Source: Metaruminococcus_A sp050943475 (lineage in GTDB: Bacteria > Bacillota > Clostridia > Oscillospirales > Ruminococcaceae). From it: 64,000 nucleotides of DNA. Under the pieces are notes generated by a model, which did not search any database, was not told the origin of the DNA, and saw only the letters and a program-made list of their open reading frames with translations. The position numbers and the translations under genes are program-made. The stretch is taken from assembly GCA_050943475.1 (NCBI GenBank), contig JBMNPF010000003.1, positions 62,001 through 126,000 on the forward strand, given 5' to 3'. Below are positions 25,909 through 34,654 of this stretch, in pieces; position 1 is the first letter of the stretch; the number at the start of each line of letters is the position of its first letter.

Positions 25909-26985
25909 CGAACTTTCCGTATACCGGATTGTAACAGGAATGGTTGTACCGCCAATCTGTATTGCCTCAACCCGGCTGAGATCCAACGGTTCTGCAAAAG
26001 AAACATACAGCGTCGCACCGGGCTCCAGTCCATTGTTGTGGTAAATTGTCATGGGGTAGTTACTGTTAAAAATTGTTCCGTCCTTAAACCGTATAACAGG
26101 TATGGCAATATCCGAATTGCCCTCCCCCCAGAAAACATCGTCAAAACGAACTTCGACTGTAAGCCACATAGGTGACACCTGAACCGCAAATAATGTCTGG
26201 CCCTCTTCATATTCCACCGGCTGAATTGGGATATCCACCGCATGTTCCGCCGGCAGATTTGGCATCTCCCAGTTGAGCAGCCAGCTGCCGTCAATATCTT
26301 GTTGGTTGCCGTCCGCGTCAAAGTAGGTCAAGTCCTCAAAGGCGAAAAGCATTTTCAGCTTTTTTCGCAGCAAAAACTCGCTTCGGCTTTTTTGATATAT
26401 ACCTCTAAGGTAAACAATATTGTCCGACGGATCGGGATCCTCCACTCTGTCCATCGTCCATGATGCTCCTGTCTCTCCACCATCATACGGCTCGATCCTT
26501 TTAAAGCCGCTCATGCCGCCCGTTCCTTCAAGACGCGCCCCATTGTCCGGTGTAACCACCTCAAACACGACCCATGTGTGAACGCCGTCGGAAAAAGCCT
26601 TGTCTGTCCGAATGGTAACTCCATTTCCTTCGGTAGAAGCCTCAGGGTAAACGATCATATCCAGATTATCCCAGTTTGTATTGACACTCATAAACGCCGA
26701 ATGAACACGGATGTTCTCCATTTGCTGTTTTACGAACTCTGTTGCAAACACGCTCAGGCAGGAAATAAATATCGCTGCCGCAAGTAAAATTGCCACAAAC
26801 TTTTTCCTGCTCCTGCGCCGCGTAGGAGCTTTTCCTTCCCGCTTGACGCATACCTGCCGGAACAGCTTTTTAGCTTCTTTTTCATCCAGCGGTTCATCAT
26901 CCAAAAGCGAACTTCCATCCAGTTTGGAGCACAATTCCTCATCCCAAAGCTGTTTTACGAATTCATCCGTTCTCTGCACACTCAA
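25897..26985 (-). CDS. DUF4179-type membrane anti-sigma factor
   Basis: This 362-residue protein has a cytoplasmic N-terminal segment of about 60 residues, one membrane helix (FVAILLAAAIFISCLSVFA) and a large extracellular region resembling the DUF4179 sensor domain of clostridial anti-sigma factors (residues 75-360, with VTIRTDKAFSDGVHTWVVFEV). It overlaps the ECF sigma gene upstream by 23 bases and presumably holds that sigma inactive at the membrane. The shared terminator lies at its 3' end. Confidence 0.8.
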   Translation of the reverse strand: MSVQRTDEFVKQLWDEELCSKLDGSSLLDDEPLDEKEAKKLFRQVCVKREGKAPTRRRSRKKFVAILLAAAIFISCLSVFATEFVKQQMENIRVHSAFMSVNTNWDNLDMIVYPEASTEGNGVTIRTDKAFSDGVHTWVVFEVVTPDNGARLEGTGGMSGFKRIEPYDGGETGASWTMDRVEDPDPSDNIVYLRGIYQKSRSEFLLRKKLKMLFAFEDLTYFDADGNQQDIDGSWLLNWEMPNLPAEHAVDIPIQPVEYEEGQTLFAVQVSPMWLTVEVRFDDVFWGEGNSDIAIPVIRFKDGTIFNSNYPMTIYHNNGLEPGATLYVSFAEPLDLSRVEAIQIGGTTIPVTIRYTESSNQS

Positions 26986-27541
26986 TTCCTCCCTCCAACA
27001 GCAGCGCCCGCAGGTCCTTTTTTCGCCGCGCTAAAATATTTTCCACCTGTTTTGGGGATATTCCCAGCCTTGCTGCAATCTCCTTAACCCGAAAATAATA
27101 AAAATAGCGCAGCAGGAAAATCGAACGGTCCGGTTCTTCCATACGATGAACTGCTTCGTGTACAATCTGCTCTTCCTCACGTTGCGCCTGTCCGCCGTCC
27201 CCGCCCGATGTCTCGGAAAAAAACTCCTCCAGCGAAAGCAGCGGCGCAAGTTTCCATTCCCGGCGCTTTGCCAAAGCTGTCGTCCGGGCAATACCGTAGC
27301 AGTAACTGCGGAAACTCGTACCCCGTTCCGGATCAAACCGCCCAGCTGCCTGCCAGATGTTAATAAAACAATCTAGTACCGTATCCTCTACATCCGCTTT
27401 GCCGCAATCCGCCAGAATGTTTCGGCAAATGGTTCTGATCGGCTTGCCATACCGCTGAATCACCAGTGTCATTCCATGTTCCGGTTCTTCTTCAATGAGC
27501 CGTGGAAGCGTCCGTTCCGTAATGTCCTGATTGAGTTCCAT
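26963..27541 (-). CDS. ECF-type RNA polymerase sigma factor
   Basis: This 192-residue sigma-70 relative has region 2 (YGKPIRTICRNILADCGKADVEDTVLDCFINIW, TSFRSYCYGIARTTALAK) and region 4 (DRSIFLLRYFYYFRVKEIAARLGISPKQVENILARRKKDL). ATG 27541 follows GAGGGGGG and is preferred over 27565. It is paired with the overlapping DUF4179 anti-sigma gene. Targets are unknown; autoregulation is typical of the class. Confidence 0.92.
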   Translation of the reverse strand: MELNQDITERTLPRLIEEEPEHGMTLVIQRYGKPIRTICRNILADCGKADVEDTVLDCFINIWQAAGRFDPERGTSFRSYCYGIARTTALAKRREWKLAPLLSLEEFFSETSGGDGGQAQREEEQIVHEAVHRMEEPDRSIFLLRYFYYFRVKEIAARLGISPKQVENILARRKKDLRALLLEGGIECAENG

Positions 27542-27614
27542 ATCTTCCCCCCTCCTCTCACCCATCTATTGTCAAATCAGCCGCTCTTTCACTCACATTC
27601 ATCAAAAAAACAAC

Positions 27615-27647
27615 AAAAAAGCCCCGCAAAAATTGCGGGGCTTTTTT
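27615..27647 (-). terminator. groESL terminator
   Basis: AAAAAAGCCCCGCAA and TTGCGGGGCTTTTTT pair 18 bases after the groEL stop, with a T tract in both directions. Confidence 0.9.
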
Positions 27648-27664
27648 CATGAATTCCGGGTCGA

Positions 27665-29293
27665 TTAATACATACCGCCCATACCGCCTGCCGGAGCAGC
27701 CGGAGCCGGATTTTCTTCCGGATGGTCGGTCACAAGGCTCTCGGTGGTCAACACCATGCTGGCAACCGAAGCCGCATTCTGCAGCGCGCTTCTGGTGACC
27801 TTGGTCGGGTCGATGATGCCGTGGCTGCCCATGTCGCAGTACTCTTCTTTGGAGAAGTCAAAGCCATAGCCAACCTTATCGGCTTTCATAATCTGGTCAA
27901 CAATAACCGAGCCTTCCAGACCTGCGTTTGCAGCAATCTGGCGAACCGGTTCCTCCAGAGCTTTGAGAACAATCTTCATACCGGTTTTCTCATCGCCGGA
28001 AGCATCGTCAAGCAGTGCTTTTACCGCCGGGATTGCGTTAATCAGCGCAACGCCGCCGCCGGCAACAGTGCCCTCTTCCACAGCCGCTTTGGTCGCGGAA
28101 AGCGCATCCTCAATACGGAGCTTTTTCTCTTTCATTTCCACTTCGGTTGCAGCGCCAACTTTAATGACCGCTACGCCGCCCGCGAGCTTCGCAAGGCGCT
28201 CCTGAAGTTTTTCACGGTCAAAGTCCGAGGTAGTCTCTTCAATCTGTGCACGGATCTGGCCAACACGAGCTTTGATTTCGTCCGAATTGCCGGCGCCGTC
28301 TACAATGATGGTGTTCTCTTTCTGAACTTTAATCTGGCGCGCACGGCCGAGCTGGTCAATGGTGGTGTCTTTTAACTCAAGGCCAAGCTCTTCGCTGATA
28401 ACCTCGCCACCGGTCAGGATGGCAATGTCGCGCAGCATTTCTTTGCGGCGGTCGCCAAAGCCCGGCGCCTTAACAGCAACGCAGGTGAAGGTGCCGCGGA
28501 GCTTGTTGACAATCAGGGTCGAAAGCGCTTCGCCCTCAACATCTTCGGCAATGATGAGCAGCTTTTTGCCCGCCTGGACAATCTGCTCAAGCAGCGGCAG
28601 GATTTCCTGAATCACGCTGATTTTCTTATCGGTGATGAGGATGTAAGCGTCGTCGAGAACTGCTTCCATCTTCTCGGTGTCAGTGACCATGTACGGCGCA
28701 ATGTAGCCGCGGTCAAACTGCATGCCCTCAACCACTTCGCTGTAGGTCTCAGCGGTCTTGGACTCTTCAATGGTGATAACGCCATCGGCAGAAACCTTTT
28801 CCATCGCCTCGGCAATCAGCTTGCCGACCGATTCGTCTGCAGCAGAAATGGTTGCAACACGCGCAATGTCGTCCGAACCGTCTACCGCTTTGGAATTTTT
28901 CACAATCGCATCAATGGCAGCGTCTACCGCTTTGCTCATGCCCTTGCGGACAATCATCGGGTTGGCGCCCGCGGTGACGTTCTTCATGCCCTCACGGACC
29001 AGAGCCTGCGCAAGCAGGGTTGCGGTGGTGGTACCGTCGCCGGCTGCATCGTTGGTCTTGGTTGCAACTTCTTTTACAAGCTGCGCGCCCATGTTCTCAA
29101 ACGGGTCTTCCAGCTCAATTTCTTTTGCAATGGTTACACCATCGTTGGTGATGAGCGGCGCACCGTACTTTTTGTCCAGCACCACATTGCGGCCCTTCGG
29201 CCCCAGGGTGATTTTTACAGTGTCCGCAAGTTTATCAATACCGGCGAGGAGGGATTTTCTTGCCTCTTCCCCATAAATAATGTCTTTTGCCAT
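27665..29293 (-). CDS. groEL: Chaperonin GroEL (Hsp60)
   Basis: This 542-residue chaperonin subunit forms the double-ring folding machine with GroES. KDIIYGEEARKSLLAGID, TLGPKGRNVVLDKKYGAP, GDGTTTATLLAQALV, VKAPGFGDRRKEML and the C-terminal GGMGGMY tail are typical. Full length, no anomalies. It begins 40 bases after groES and is cotranscribed from the CIRCE-controlled promoter. Confidence 0.99.
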   Translation of the reverse strand: MAKDIIYGEEARKSLLAGIDKLADTVKITLGPKGRNVVLDKKYGAPLITNDGVTIAKEIELEDPFENMGAQLVKEVATKTNDAAGDGTTTATLLAQALVREGMKNVTAGANPMIVRKGMSKAVDAAIDAIVKNSKAVDGSDDIARVATISAADESVGKLIAEAMEKVSADGVITIEESKTAETYSEVVEGMQFDRGYIAPYMVTDTEKMEAVLDDAYILITDKKISVIQEILPLLEQIVQAGKKLLIIAEDVEGEALSTLIVNKLRGTFTCVAVKAPGFGDRRKEMLRDIAILTGGEVISEELGLELKDTTIDQLGRARQIKVQKENTIIVDGAGNSDEIKARVGQIRAQIEETTSDFDREKLQERLAKLAGGVAVIKVGAATEVEMKEKKLRIEDALSATKAAVEEGTVAGGGVALINAIPAVKALLDDASGDEKTGMKIVLKALEEPVRQIAANAGLEGSVIVDQIMKADKVGYGFDFSKEEYCDMGSHGIIDPTKVTRSALQNAASVASMVLTTESLVTDHPEENPAPAAPAGGMGGMY

Positions 29294-29333
29294 AACGGAA
29301 TTCCTCCTAAAATTTATTTATGCTGTGTGTTTG

Positions 29334-29618
29334 TTATTCAACCACTGCGAGCACGTCGCTCTGGCGGAGGATGGTGTATTCCTCACCGTCTACCTTGACC
29401 TCGGTGCCTGCATATTTGCTCATGAGCACCTTGTCACCAACCTTGAGCTCCATCTTCACTTCCTTGCCGTCCACAACGCCGCCCGGTCCAACTGCAAGGA
29501 CTTCCGCAACCTGCGGCTTCTCTTTGGCGGAACCGGCTAAAATAATACCGCTTTTGGTGGTCTCTTCCGCCTCTACCATTTTAATGACAATCCTATCGGC
29601 AAGAGGTCTGATTTTCAT
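29334..29618 (-). CDS. groES: Co-chaperonin GroES (Hsp10)
   Basis: This 94-residue lid protein of the chaperonin has PLADRIVIKMVEAEETTKSGI (mobile loop SGIILAGSAKEKP) and GDKVLMSKYAGTEVKVDGEEY. The ATG follows AGGAGGAG. First gene of groES-groEL, controlled by the CIRCE element 30 bases upstream. Confidence 0.99.
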   Translation of the reverse strand: MKIRPLADRIVIKMVEAEETTKSGIILAGSAKEKPQVAEVLAVGPGGVVDGKEVKMELKVGDKVLMSKYAGTEVKVDGEEYTILRQSDVLAVVE

Positions 29619-29647
29619 AACATACTCCTCCTAGATGATGATAAATT

Positions 29648-29674
29648 TTAGCACTCGCTCAAACGGAGTGCTAA
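29648..29674 (-). promoter_or_regulatory. CIRCE operator (HrcA binding site)
   Basis: TTAGCACTC-N9-GAGTGCTAA, a perfect match to the CIRCE inverted repeat at which HrcA represses heat-shock operons. It lies between the groESL promoter and the groES start. Confidence 0.98.
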
Positions 29675-29683
29675 CTGTTATCT

Positions 29684-29711
29684 ATTGTAATGCATTTTGC
29701 TTAAAAATCAA
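29684..29711 (-). promoter_or_regulatory. groESL promoter
   Basis: TTGATT (29711-29706), a 16-base spacer and TACAAT (29689-29684) on the minus strand, placing the start of transcription at the edge of CIRCE. Confidence 0.8.
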
Positions 29712-30061
29712 GACGTGTCATATTTTTATAACAATTTTTGGGTGTTTTTCACATTTTTAACCTGCTGTTTTTGTCTATTTATTCCAATCTCATTGGATTG
29801 AAAATCCACTTCTTTTGTCGCATCCCCAATTCCGCACCCAAACCGGCACGCGCAGGCGCAAAGGAATTCATCCTATTTTATCCCGTTGCAGCGGCGAAAG
29901 CTACCGATTTAAATTTTTGATATGCTCCCAAACTGCTACGACCAGACGGTGCGGGAACAGCTTGGCGGGCAGGCAGTGTCCTTTGTTGTAGAATCCATAA
30001 ACCGAGACCACCTTGCCTTTTGTACTGTCCCCAAGCGCCTTGGGGACAACATCGGAACAGA
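29712..30061. other. Gene-free interval upstream of groESL
   Basis: About 350 bases without a supportable gene. The only visible structure is a short hairpin, TCCCCAAGCGCCTTGGGGA, at about 30028-30046. Confidence 0.5.
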
Positions 30062-30090
30062 AAAACCGGCGCGCAAAGCGCACCGGTTTT
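30062..30090 (-). terminator. Terminator of the metY-phosphoesterase unit
   Basis: A 13-base-pair stem with one G-U pair on the minus-strand RNA (AAAACCGGTGCGC / GCGCGCCGGTTTT) and TTT loop. It overlaps the last bases of the phosphoesterase stop codon. Confidence 0.8.
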
Positions 30091-30778
30091 ATTTCCGTTT
30101 AGCTTTTTTCTCCTCCACCGGCAGAACTTTTAAATAAACGGCACGGTGGCGGTTGGTAATCGCCTTGTCCAGGTGCAGCTTGCCAAAATACCACTGCCTG
30201 AACTCCACCGTTTTGCCTACCGCATCCAAAAAATTGTTGATGCGCGAATTAACGTCCATCGGCGGAAGATTGAGAAATTCCAGAATGTTGGTCGGGGCAT
30301 CATGGCTGATGATAACATCCACCCGGTTCCCAACCGCCGCCAGCCGCTCCCAGGCCGACGCCTCTTCCTCAGCGCTCGGCTGTTCCTCGGCCCACCAGAG
30401 GTTGTTGTCCTCCCGCAGCATCCCGTCGGAGCTCTCGCCACCGCCAAAGGCAAAGTAACGTTTGCCCTCAATTTCGTAAATCTCCCCACGGCAAAGCATG
30501 CGCAGGTTGCCGGAAATTTTCCGGACTCTGCCGCCGCACCATTCCTCCTCCGGGTATTCCGCCAGCGCCTCGTAGTTGTCGTGGCAGCCGGTGACAAAAA
30601 CCGTGTTGAATTTCTTTTTGCCAATCTTTTTTAACTGCTTTTTCTCTTTGTCCGTGTTTTCCCAGACGAAACCAAAATCCCCGCATACAATCAGGGTGTC
30701 TCCTTTTTTCAGCCGGCCGTACTCCGGCGCGCTGAACCGTTTGTATTCGCCGTGGAAATCTCCGGTGACATAGACCAT
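30089..30778 (-). CDS. Calcineurin-like metallophosphoesterase with a variant GNHD motif
   Basis: A 229-residue phosphoesterase. Metal ligands are visible as GDFHGEY (residues 6-12), CGDFGFVW (about 33), ISHDAP (about 155) and the C-terminal FGKLH..K segment. The usual GNHD/E motif reads TGCHDNYEAL, with Cys in place of the Asn that binds metal and phosphate. A helical Lys-rich insert (DKEKKQLKKIGKKK) precedes it. The substrate is unknown. It starts 26 bases after metY and is probably cotranscribed. Confidence 0.85.
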   Translation of the reverse strand: MVYVTGDFHGEYKRFSAPEYGRLKKGDTLIVCGDFGFVWENTDKEKKQLKKIGKKKFNTVFVTGCHDNYEALAEYPEEEWCGGRVRKISGNLRMLCRGEIYEIEGKRYFAFGGGESSDGMLREDNNLWWAEEQPSAEEEASAWERLAAVGNRVDVIISHDAPTNILEFLNLPPMDVNSRINNFLDAVGKTVEFRQWYFGKLHLDKAITNRHRAVYLKVLPVEEKKAKRK

Positions 30779-30804
30779 AATTTACGACCTCACTGACCCC
30801 TGCG

Positions 30805-32091
30805 TTATTTTACCGCACACTTGATAGCCTGTTCCAAATCGGCTATAATATCATTGACATCCTCAATGCCGATGGAAAGCCGGATGGTTTCCTCCGAAAT
30901 ATCCGCCGCTTTGAGCTGCTCCGCCGAGAGCTGGCTGTGGGTCGTCGTCGCCGGATGAATGACCAGCGACCGCACATCGCCTACATTGGCTACATTCTTG
31001 AGGAGCTTTAAGCTGTCAATGAATTTGGCTCCGGCTTCACGGCCGCCTTTCAGGCCAAAGGTAAAGACCGCACTCGCGCCTTTGGGCAGGTACTTCTGGG
31101 TCCGCTCGCAATAAGGGCTGGACGGAAGCGCCGGGTAGTTGACAAAGCTCACCGCTGGGTTTGCCTCCAGCCACTGCGCCACCTTGAGGGCGTTTTCACA
31201 GTGCCGCTGCATGCGCAGGTGCAGAGTTTCCACACCCTGAAGCACTAGAAATGCGTTGAATGGGCTCAAGCAGGCGCCAAGGTCGCGCATGATCAATGCG
31301 CGCAGCCGGCTGATAAACGCAGCCTCGCCCAAATCGGCAAACACAATGCCATGGTAGCTCGGGTCCGGCTCGTTGTAAAGCGGAAAACGCGGGTTATCTT
31401 TGAATTGGAATCTGCCGCTGTCCACTACAATACCGCACATCGAGGTGGAGTGCCCACCCAGATATTTGGTCGCGGAATGGATGACAAAATCCGCGCCGTA
31501 TTCAATCGGTTTGCAGAGGTACGGGGTGGTAAAGGTCGAATCCGCAATCACCGGAACGCCGTGTTTGTGGGCAATCGCCGCAATCGCTTCAATGTCTGCT
31601 ACGTTGGCGTTCGGGTTGCCAATCACTTCAAAGAACACCGCACGGGTCTTGTCGTTGATCGCCGCTTCCCACGCTTCCATGTCGTCGGGATTGACAAACC
31701 GCACCTTGATGCCCAGCCGGTCAAGGGTAATGCCCAGCAGATTAATGGCCCCGCCGTAAATGCAGGAGGAGGATACAATCTCATCCCCTGCCACCGCGAG
31801 GTTGAGGATCATGTTAAAAATCGCCGCATGGCCAGAGGCAAACGCAAGCGCGCCAATGCCGCCGTCCAGCTCCGCTATCCGGTCCTCCAGCACTGCACTG
31901 GTCGGGTTTTGCAGCCGGGTGTAAATGTTGCCCGGTTCCTTGAGCTCAAACAGCGTTTTGGCGTGTTCAGTGCTTAAAAATTCGTATGCGTTGGTCTGGT
32001 ACAACGGCGGCACAACCGAAAGGGTCGTCGGCTCCACCTTGTAGCCCCCGTGCACCGCCACGGTATCAAAAGCAAATTTCTGTTCTGGCAT
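30805..32091 (-). CDS. O-acetylhomoserine sulfhydrylase (MetY-type Cys/Met metabolism PLP enzyme)
   Basis: This 428-residue PLP enzyme of the Cys/Met metabolism family is expected to make homocysteine from O-acetylhomoserine and sulfide. It has FDTVAVHGGY, YTRLQNPTSAVLEDRIAELDGG, ASGHAAIFNMILNL, PLP-binding VIADSTFTTPY and the lysine site HSATKYLGGHS, and ends with SIGIEDVNDIIADL. The MetY branch fits its length and the TRLQNPT motif. ATG 32091 follows AGGTGGGA. No S-box or T-box is visible in the 127-base divergent space to dacF. Confidence 0.9.
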   Translation of the reverse strand: MPEQKFAFDTVAVHGGYKVEPTTLSVVPPLYQTNAYEFLSTEHAKTLFELKEPGNIYTRLQNPTSAVLEDRIAELDGGIGALAFASGHAAIFNMILNLAVAGDEIVSSSCIYGGAINLLGITLDRLGIKVRFVNPDDMEAWEAAINDKTRAVFFEVIGNPNANVADIEAIAAIAHKHGVPVIADSTFTTPYLCKPIEYGADFVIHSATKYLGGHSTSMCGIVVDSGRFQFKDNPRFPLYNEPDPSYHGIVFADLGEAAFISRLRALIMRDLGACLSPFNAFLVLQGVETLHLRMQRHCENALKVAQWLEANPAVSFVNYPALPSSPYCERTQKYLPKGASAVFTFGLKGGREAGAKFIDSLKLLKNVANVGDVRSLVIHPATTTHSQLSAEQLKAADISEETIRLSIGIEDVNDIIADLEQAIKCAVK

Positions 32092-32218
32092 CTTTTTATC
32101 CCACCTGTCCGCCGGTCCGCCCGGCATTCATTCATCGTCCTTTCGGAACGCCTTTTGGAAAGGCAGTCCGAAAAACGGAGTTTCTTTTATCATACACTTT
32201 ATTGGAGGAATTGTCTAC

Positions 32219-33559
32219 ATGCGCAAAGCCATCTGTTCCATTTTCCTGTCTGCTGTCCTGTTCATTATAATGGCCGTCTCCCCGGTGTCAACCGCCTCCG
32301 CGGCCTATCAGCCGGACGCTGATATCAACAGCCAGGCCGCCTATCTGGTCAATCTGGATTCTGACACCGTTGTCTACGCAAAAAACGAAAACCAGCAAAT
32401 TGCTCCGGCCTCCCTCACCAAGATTATGACCGCCATCATCGTGCTGGAAGAGGAGGATGATCTCGAGGGCACCGTCATCACCCCGGGCAGCCGCGTGTTC
32501 GACGAATTTGTCGGCGTTGGCGCCTCCACGGCCGACTTTCGGGCGGGGGAAAATCTCCGAGTTATCGACCTGCTTTACGGCCTGCTGCTCCAGTCCGCCT
32601 GTGAAGCGGGCAATATTCTCGCAGATTATTACGGCGGCGGCAACATTCAGGCTTTTGTCGATAAGATGAACGCCAAGGCGCAGGAACTCGGTGCTGTGAA
32701 CACCCATTTTGTCAACGCCCACGGCCTGGATGCCGATGGTCAGCTCACCACGGCCAAAGACATGTATCTCATTACCAAATACGCCCTCACCCTCGACCGC
32801 TTTGAAGAAATCTCCACCACTCCCATTTATACCACTCCCGCCACCAATAAACATCCAGAGGAACGCAACCTGGTTCACACCAACTACATGATGAACCAGT
32901 ACCGCGGCGGCTCCTATTATTATGAGCCCATCCGCGGCATCAAAACCGGCACCACCGACGCTGCAGGCAAAAATCTGGTGTCACTCGCCAGCAAAAATGG
33001 TTACAACTACTTACTGGTCACCTTGGGCGCGCCGGATGTTCAAACCGAAAACCTCTGCTTTAAAGACACTAAATACCTCTACGAGTGGGCGTTTAATACC
33101 TTTGAAAACCGCACCGTACTCGACACCACCCAAACCATCGGCACCATCAAGGTGCGGCTCTCGTCGGAAACCGATACCCTCCAGCTCAACGCAGCGGAAA
33201 AGGTCACCGTCCTCCTCCCCAAGGAGATTGACTCCTCCAGCATCCAACAGGTGCTCAACATTCCGGAGTCGGTTGACGCTCCCATTGAAAAAGGGGATGA
33301 AATCGGCACCGTCCAGCTCAAGCTCAACGACGAAATCATCGGCGAAACCAAGGTGCTGGCAAGCGCAGCGGTCTCCAAGAACTTCATTTACGGCCTCTGG
33401 GATTCCATTCAGAATGTTATGAGCAGCATCTGGGCCAAGATCATCCTGGTCCTCGTTGTGGCAGCCGTCCTTTTTTACATTGTTGTTACCATTCTCTATA
33501 ACCGCAAGAAAAAGAAAAGCAAACGGCTGAGCACCAAGCGCCCGAAACGGCGTCGGTAA
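32219..33559 (+). CDS. D-alanyl-D-alanine carboxypeptidase (DacF-type, S11)
   Basis: This 446-residue penicillin-binding protein trims peptidoglycan pentapeptides outside the cell. It has a signal peptide (cut near SASA, residue 27), the serine motif ASLTK, a KTG motif (IKTGTTDAAG), a PBP5-like C-terminal beta domain (ENRTVLDTTQTIGTI) and a final membrane anchor followed by a basic tail (NRKKKKSKRL). The SxN motif reads QSACEAGN, with Cys where Asn is usual. Its ATG follows TTGGAGG. It is transcribed alone, divergent from metY. Confidence 0.9.
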   Translation: MRKAICSIFLSAVLFIIMAVSPVSTASAAYQPDADINSQAAYLVNLDSDTVVYAKNENQQIAPASLTKIMTAIIVLEEEDDLEGTVITPGSRVFDEFVGVGASTADFRAGENLRVIDLLYGLLLQSACEAGNILADYYGGGNIQAFVDKMNAKAQELGAVNTHFVNAHGLDADGQLTTAKDMYLITKYALTLDRFEEISTTPIYTTPATNKHPEERNLVHTNYMMNQYRGGSYYYEPIRGIKTGTTDAAGKNLVSLASKNGYNYLLVTLGAPDVQTENLCFKDTKYLYEWAFNTFENRTVLDTTQTIGTIKVRLSSETDTLQLNAAEKVTVLLPKEIDSSSIQQVLNIPESVDAPIEKGDEIGTVQLKLNDEIIGETKVLASAAVSKNFIYGLWDSIQNVMSSIWAKIILVLVVAAVLFYIVVTILYNRKKKKSKRLSTKRPKRRR

Positions 33560-33591
33560 TGCTGCCGGCCTTTGATATTACGGAAACAAAA

Positions 33592-33633
33592 GAAACAAGG
33601 GCGGTCAGGGTAAAACCTGACCGCCCTTGTTTC
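33592..33633. terminator. 18-bp bidirectional terminator
   Basis: GAAACAAGGGCGGTCAGG and its exact complement flank the loop GTAAAA between the convergent dacF-type and acetyltransferase genes. Confidence 0.85.
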
Positions 33634-33692
33634 TCCTCCAGTAAGCCGCCCGCCGTATGCCAAGCCTCCGGCCCCAGGCGGCAGAAACGCTC

Positions 33693-34307
33693 TTATCCGC
33701 TCCTCCGGGAATACCGTTCCCGGATTTCCGTTTCACAGTCCCGCAGGACGGCTTCCACCGCCGCCTTTTCCACCGTGCCGATTGCCGCAAGCGGCCGCGG
33801 CTCCCCTTCGGCTCCAATGTGTTTTTCAAAAATCAGCACATCACGCCATTGCCCCAGCTTGTATCCGGTACGGCGGTACGCCCCCGCCGCGGCGAATCCC
33901 ATCCGTGCATGCAGCGCCTCGCTCGCAGCGTTGGGGACTGTCACCAAACCGTAAACATTCTGCACCCCCTGTAGGGCGAGCAGCTCGATCAGCGCCCGGT
34001 AGAGCGCCGTGCCCATCCCTTTTCCAGCCGCCTCCGGCGCAAGATAAACCGAAAGCTCGGCATTCCACTGGTAAGCTGCCCGCTCCTGCATCCGGTGAGC
34101 GTAGGCATACCCCATCATTTTGCCGTCCACCTGGCAGACAAGGTAGGGGTAATCTTCGCCAAACGTCCGAATGCGCTCCGCAAATTCCTCCCTGCCCGGC
34201 GCTTCCAGTTCAAAGGTGATTGCCGTTTCCCGTACATAAGGCGCATAAATTTCCAGCAGCGCCTCTGCATCGGACTCCGCCGCAAACCGCACTTCTATCG
34301 TCTTCAT
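33693..34307 (-). CDS. GNAT acetyltransferase, phosphinothricin acetyltransferase-like
   Basis: A 204-residue N-acetyltransferase. EVRFAAESDAEALLEIYAPYVRETAITFE and the acetyl-CoA loop LSVYLAPEAAGKGMGTALYRAL, followed by HARMGFAAAGAYRRTGYKLGQWRDV, match the PAT/MnaT branch, which acts on methionine sulfone-like or phosphinothricin-like amines. ATG 34307 follows GGAGG. It starts 11 bases after azlD and ends the azlC-azlD unit. The last 40 residues are not conserved in style. Confidence 0.88.
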   Translation of the reverse strand: MKTIEVRFAAESDAEALLEIYAPYVRETAITFELEAPGREEFAERIRTFGEDYPYLVCQVDGKMMGYAYAHRMQERAAYQWNAELSVYLAPEAAGKGMGTALYRALIELLALQGVQNVYGLVTVPNAASEALHARMGFAAAGAYRRTGYKLGQWRDVLIFEKHIGAEGEPRPLAAIGTVEKAAVEAVLRDCETEIRERYSRRSG

Positions 34308-34318
34308 ACTCCGCCTCC

Positions 34319-34654
34319 TCACACAAACACAAACTGAACCAACAGCATATAAACTACGGTGCCGCCCGCTATCGAGAGCAGCATGTTTTTCCGCCAGAGG
34401 TGCAGGCCCGCTACCACCGCAATGGCAATGAATTCCGGCAGTCCATAAGGAGTCTCCAGAACCGTGACATTTTTCAGGCAGTAGACAATCAGCAGCCCAA
34501 TAACCGCATAAGGCAGCACCGTCGAAAGGTAGCGGATGTATTTCGGCGTCGGCCGGTTCGCCGGAAAGATGAAAAAAGGCAGGAACCGGGTCAGCATAGT
34601 GCCCAGCACCACCGCCGCTACCGTGAGGATTCCCTCCGTCAGCGTCATGCTCAC
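34319..34654 (-). CDS. azlD: AzlD-type branched-chain amino acid exporter subunit
   Basis: This 111-residue protein with four membrane helices (GTMLTRFLPFFIF, YLSTVLPYAVIGLLIVYCL, LPEFIAIAVVAGLHLW, LLSIAGGTVVYMLLV) is the small subunit that works with AzlC in export of branched-chain amino acids or analogues. Its start overlaps the azlC stop by four bases (ATGA). Confidence 0.92.
   Translation of the reverse strand: MSMTLTEGILTVAAVVLGTMLTRFLPFFIFPANRPTPKYIRYLSTVLPYAVIGLLIVYCLKNVTVLETPYGLPEFIAIAVVAGLHLWRKNMLLSIAGGTVVYMLLVQFVFV

Noticed and set aside
32092..32218. Possible SAM or T-box riboswitch before metY
   Set aside because: The divergent space is only 127 bases and contains neither conserved riboswitch core nor a terminator.
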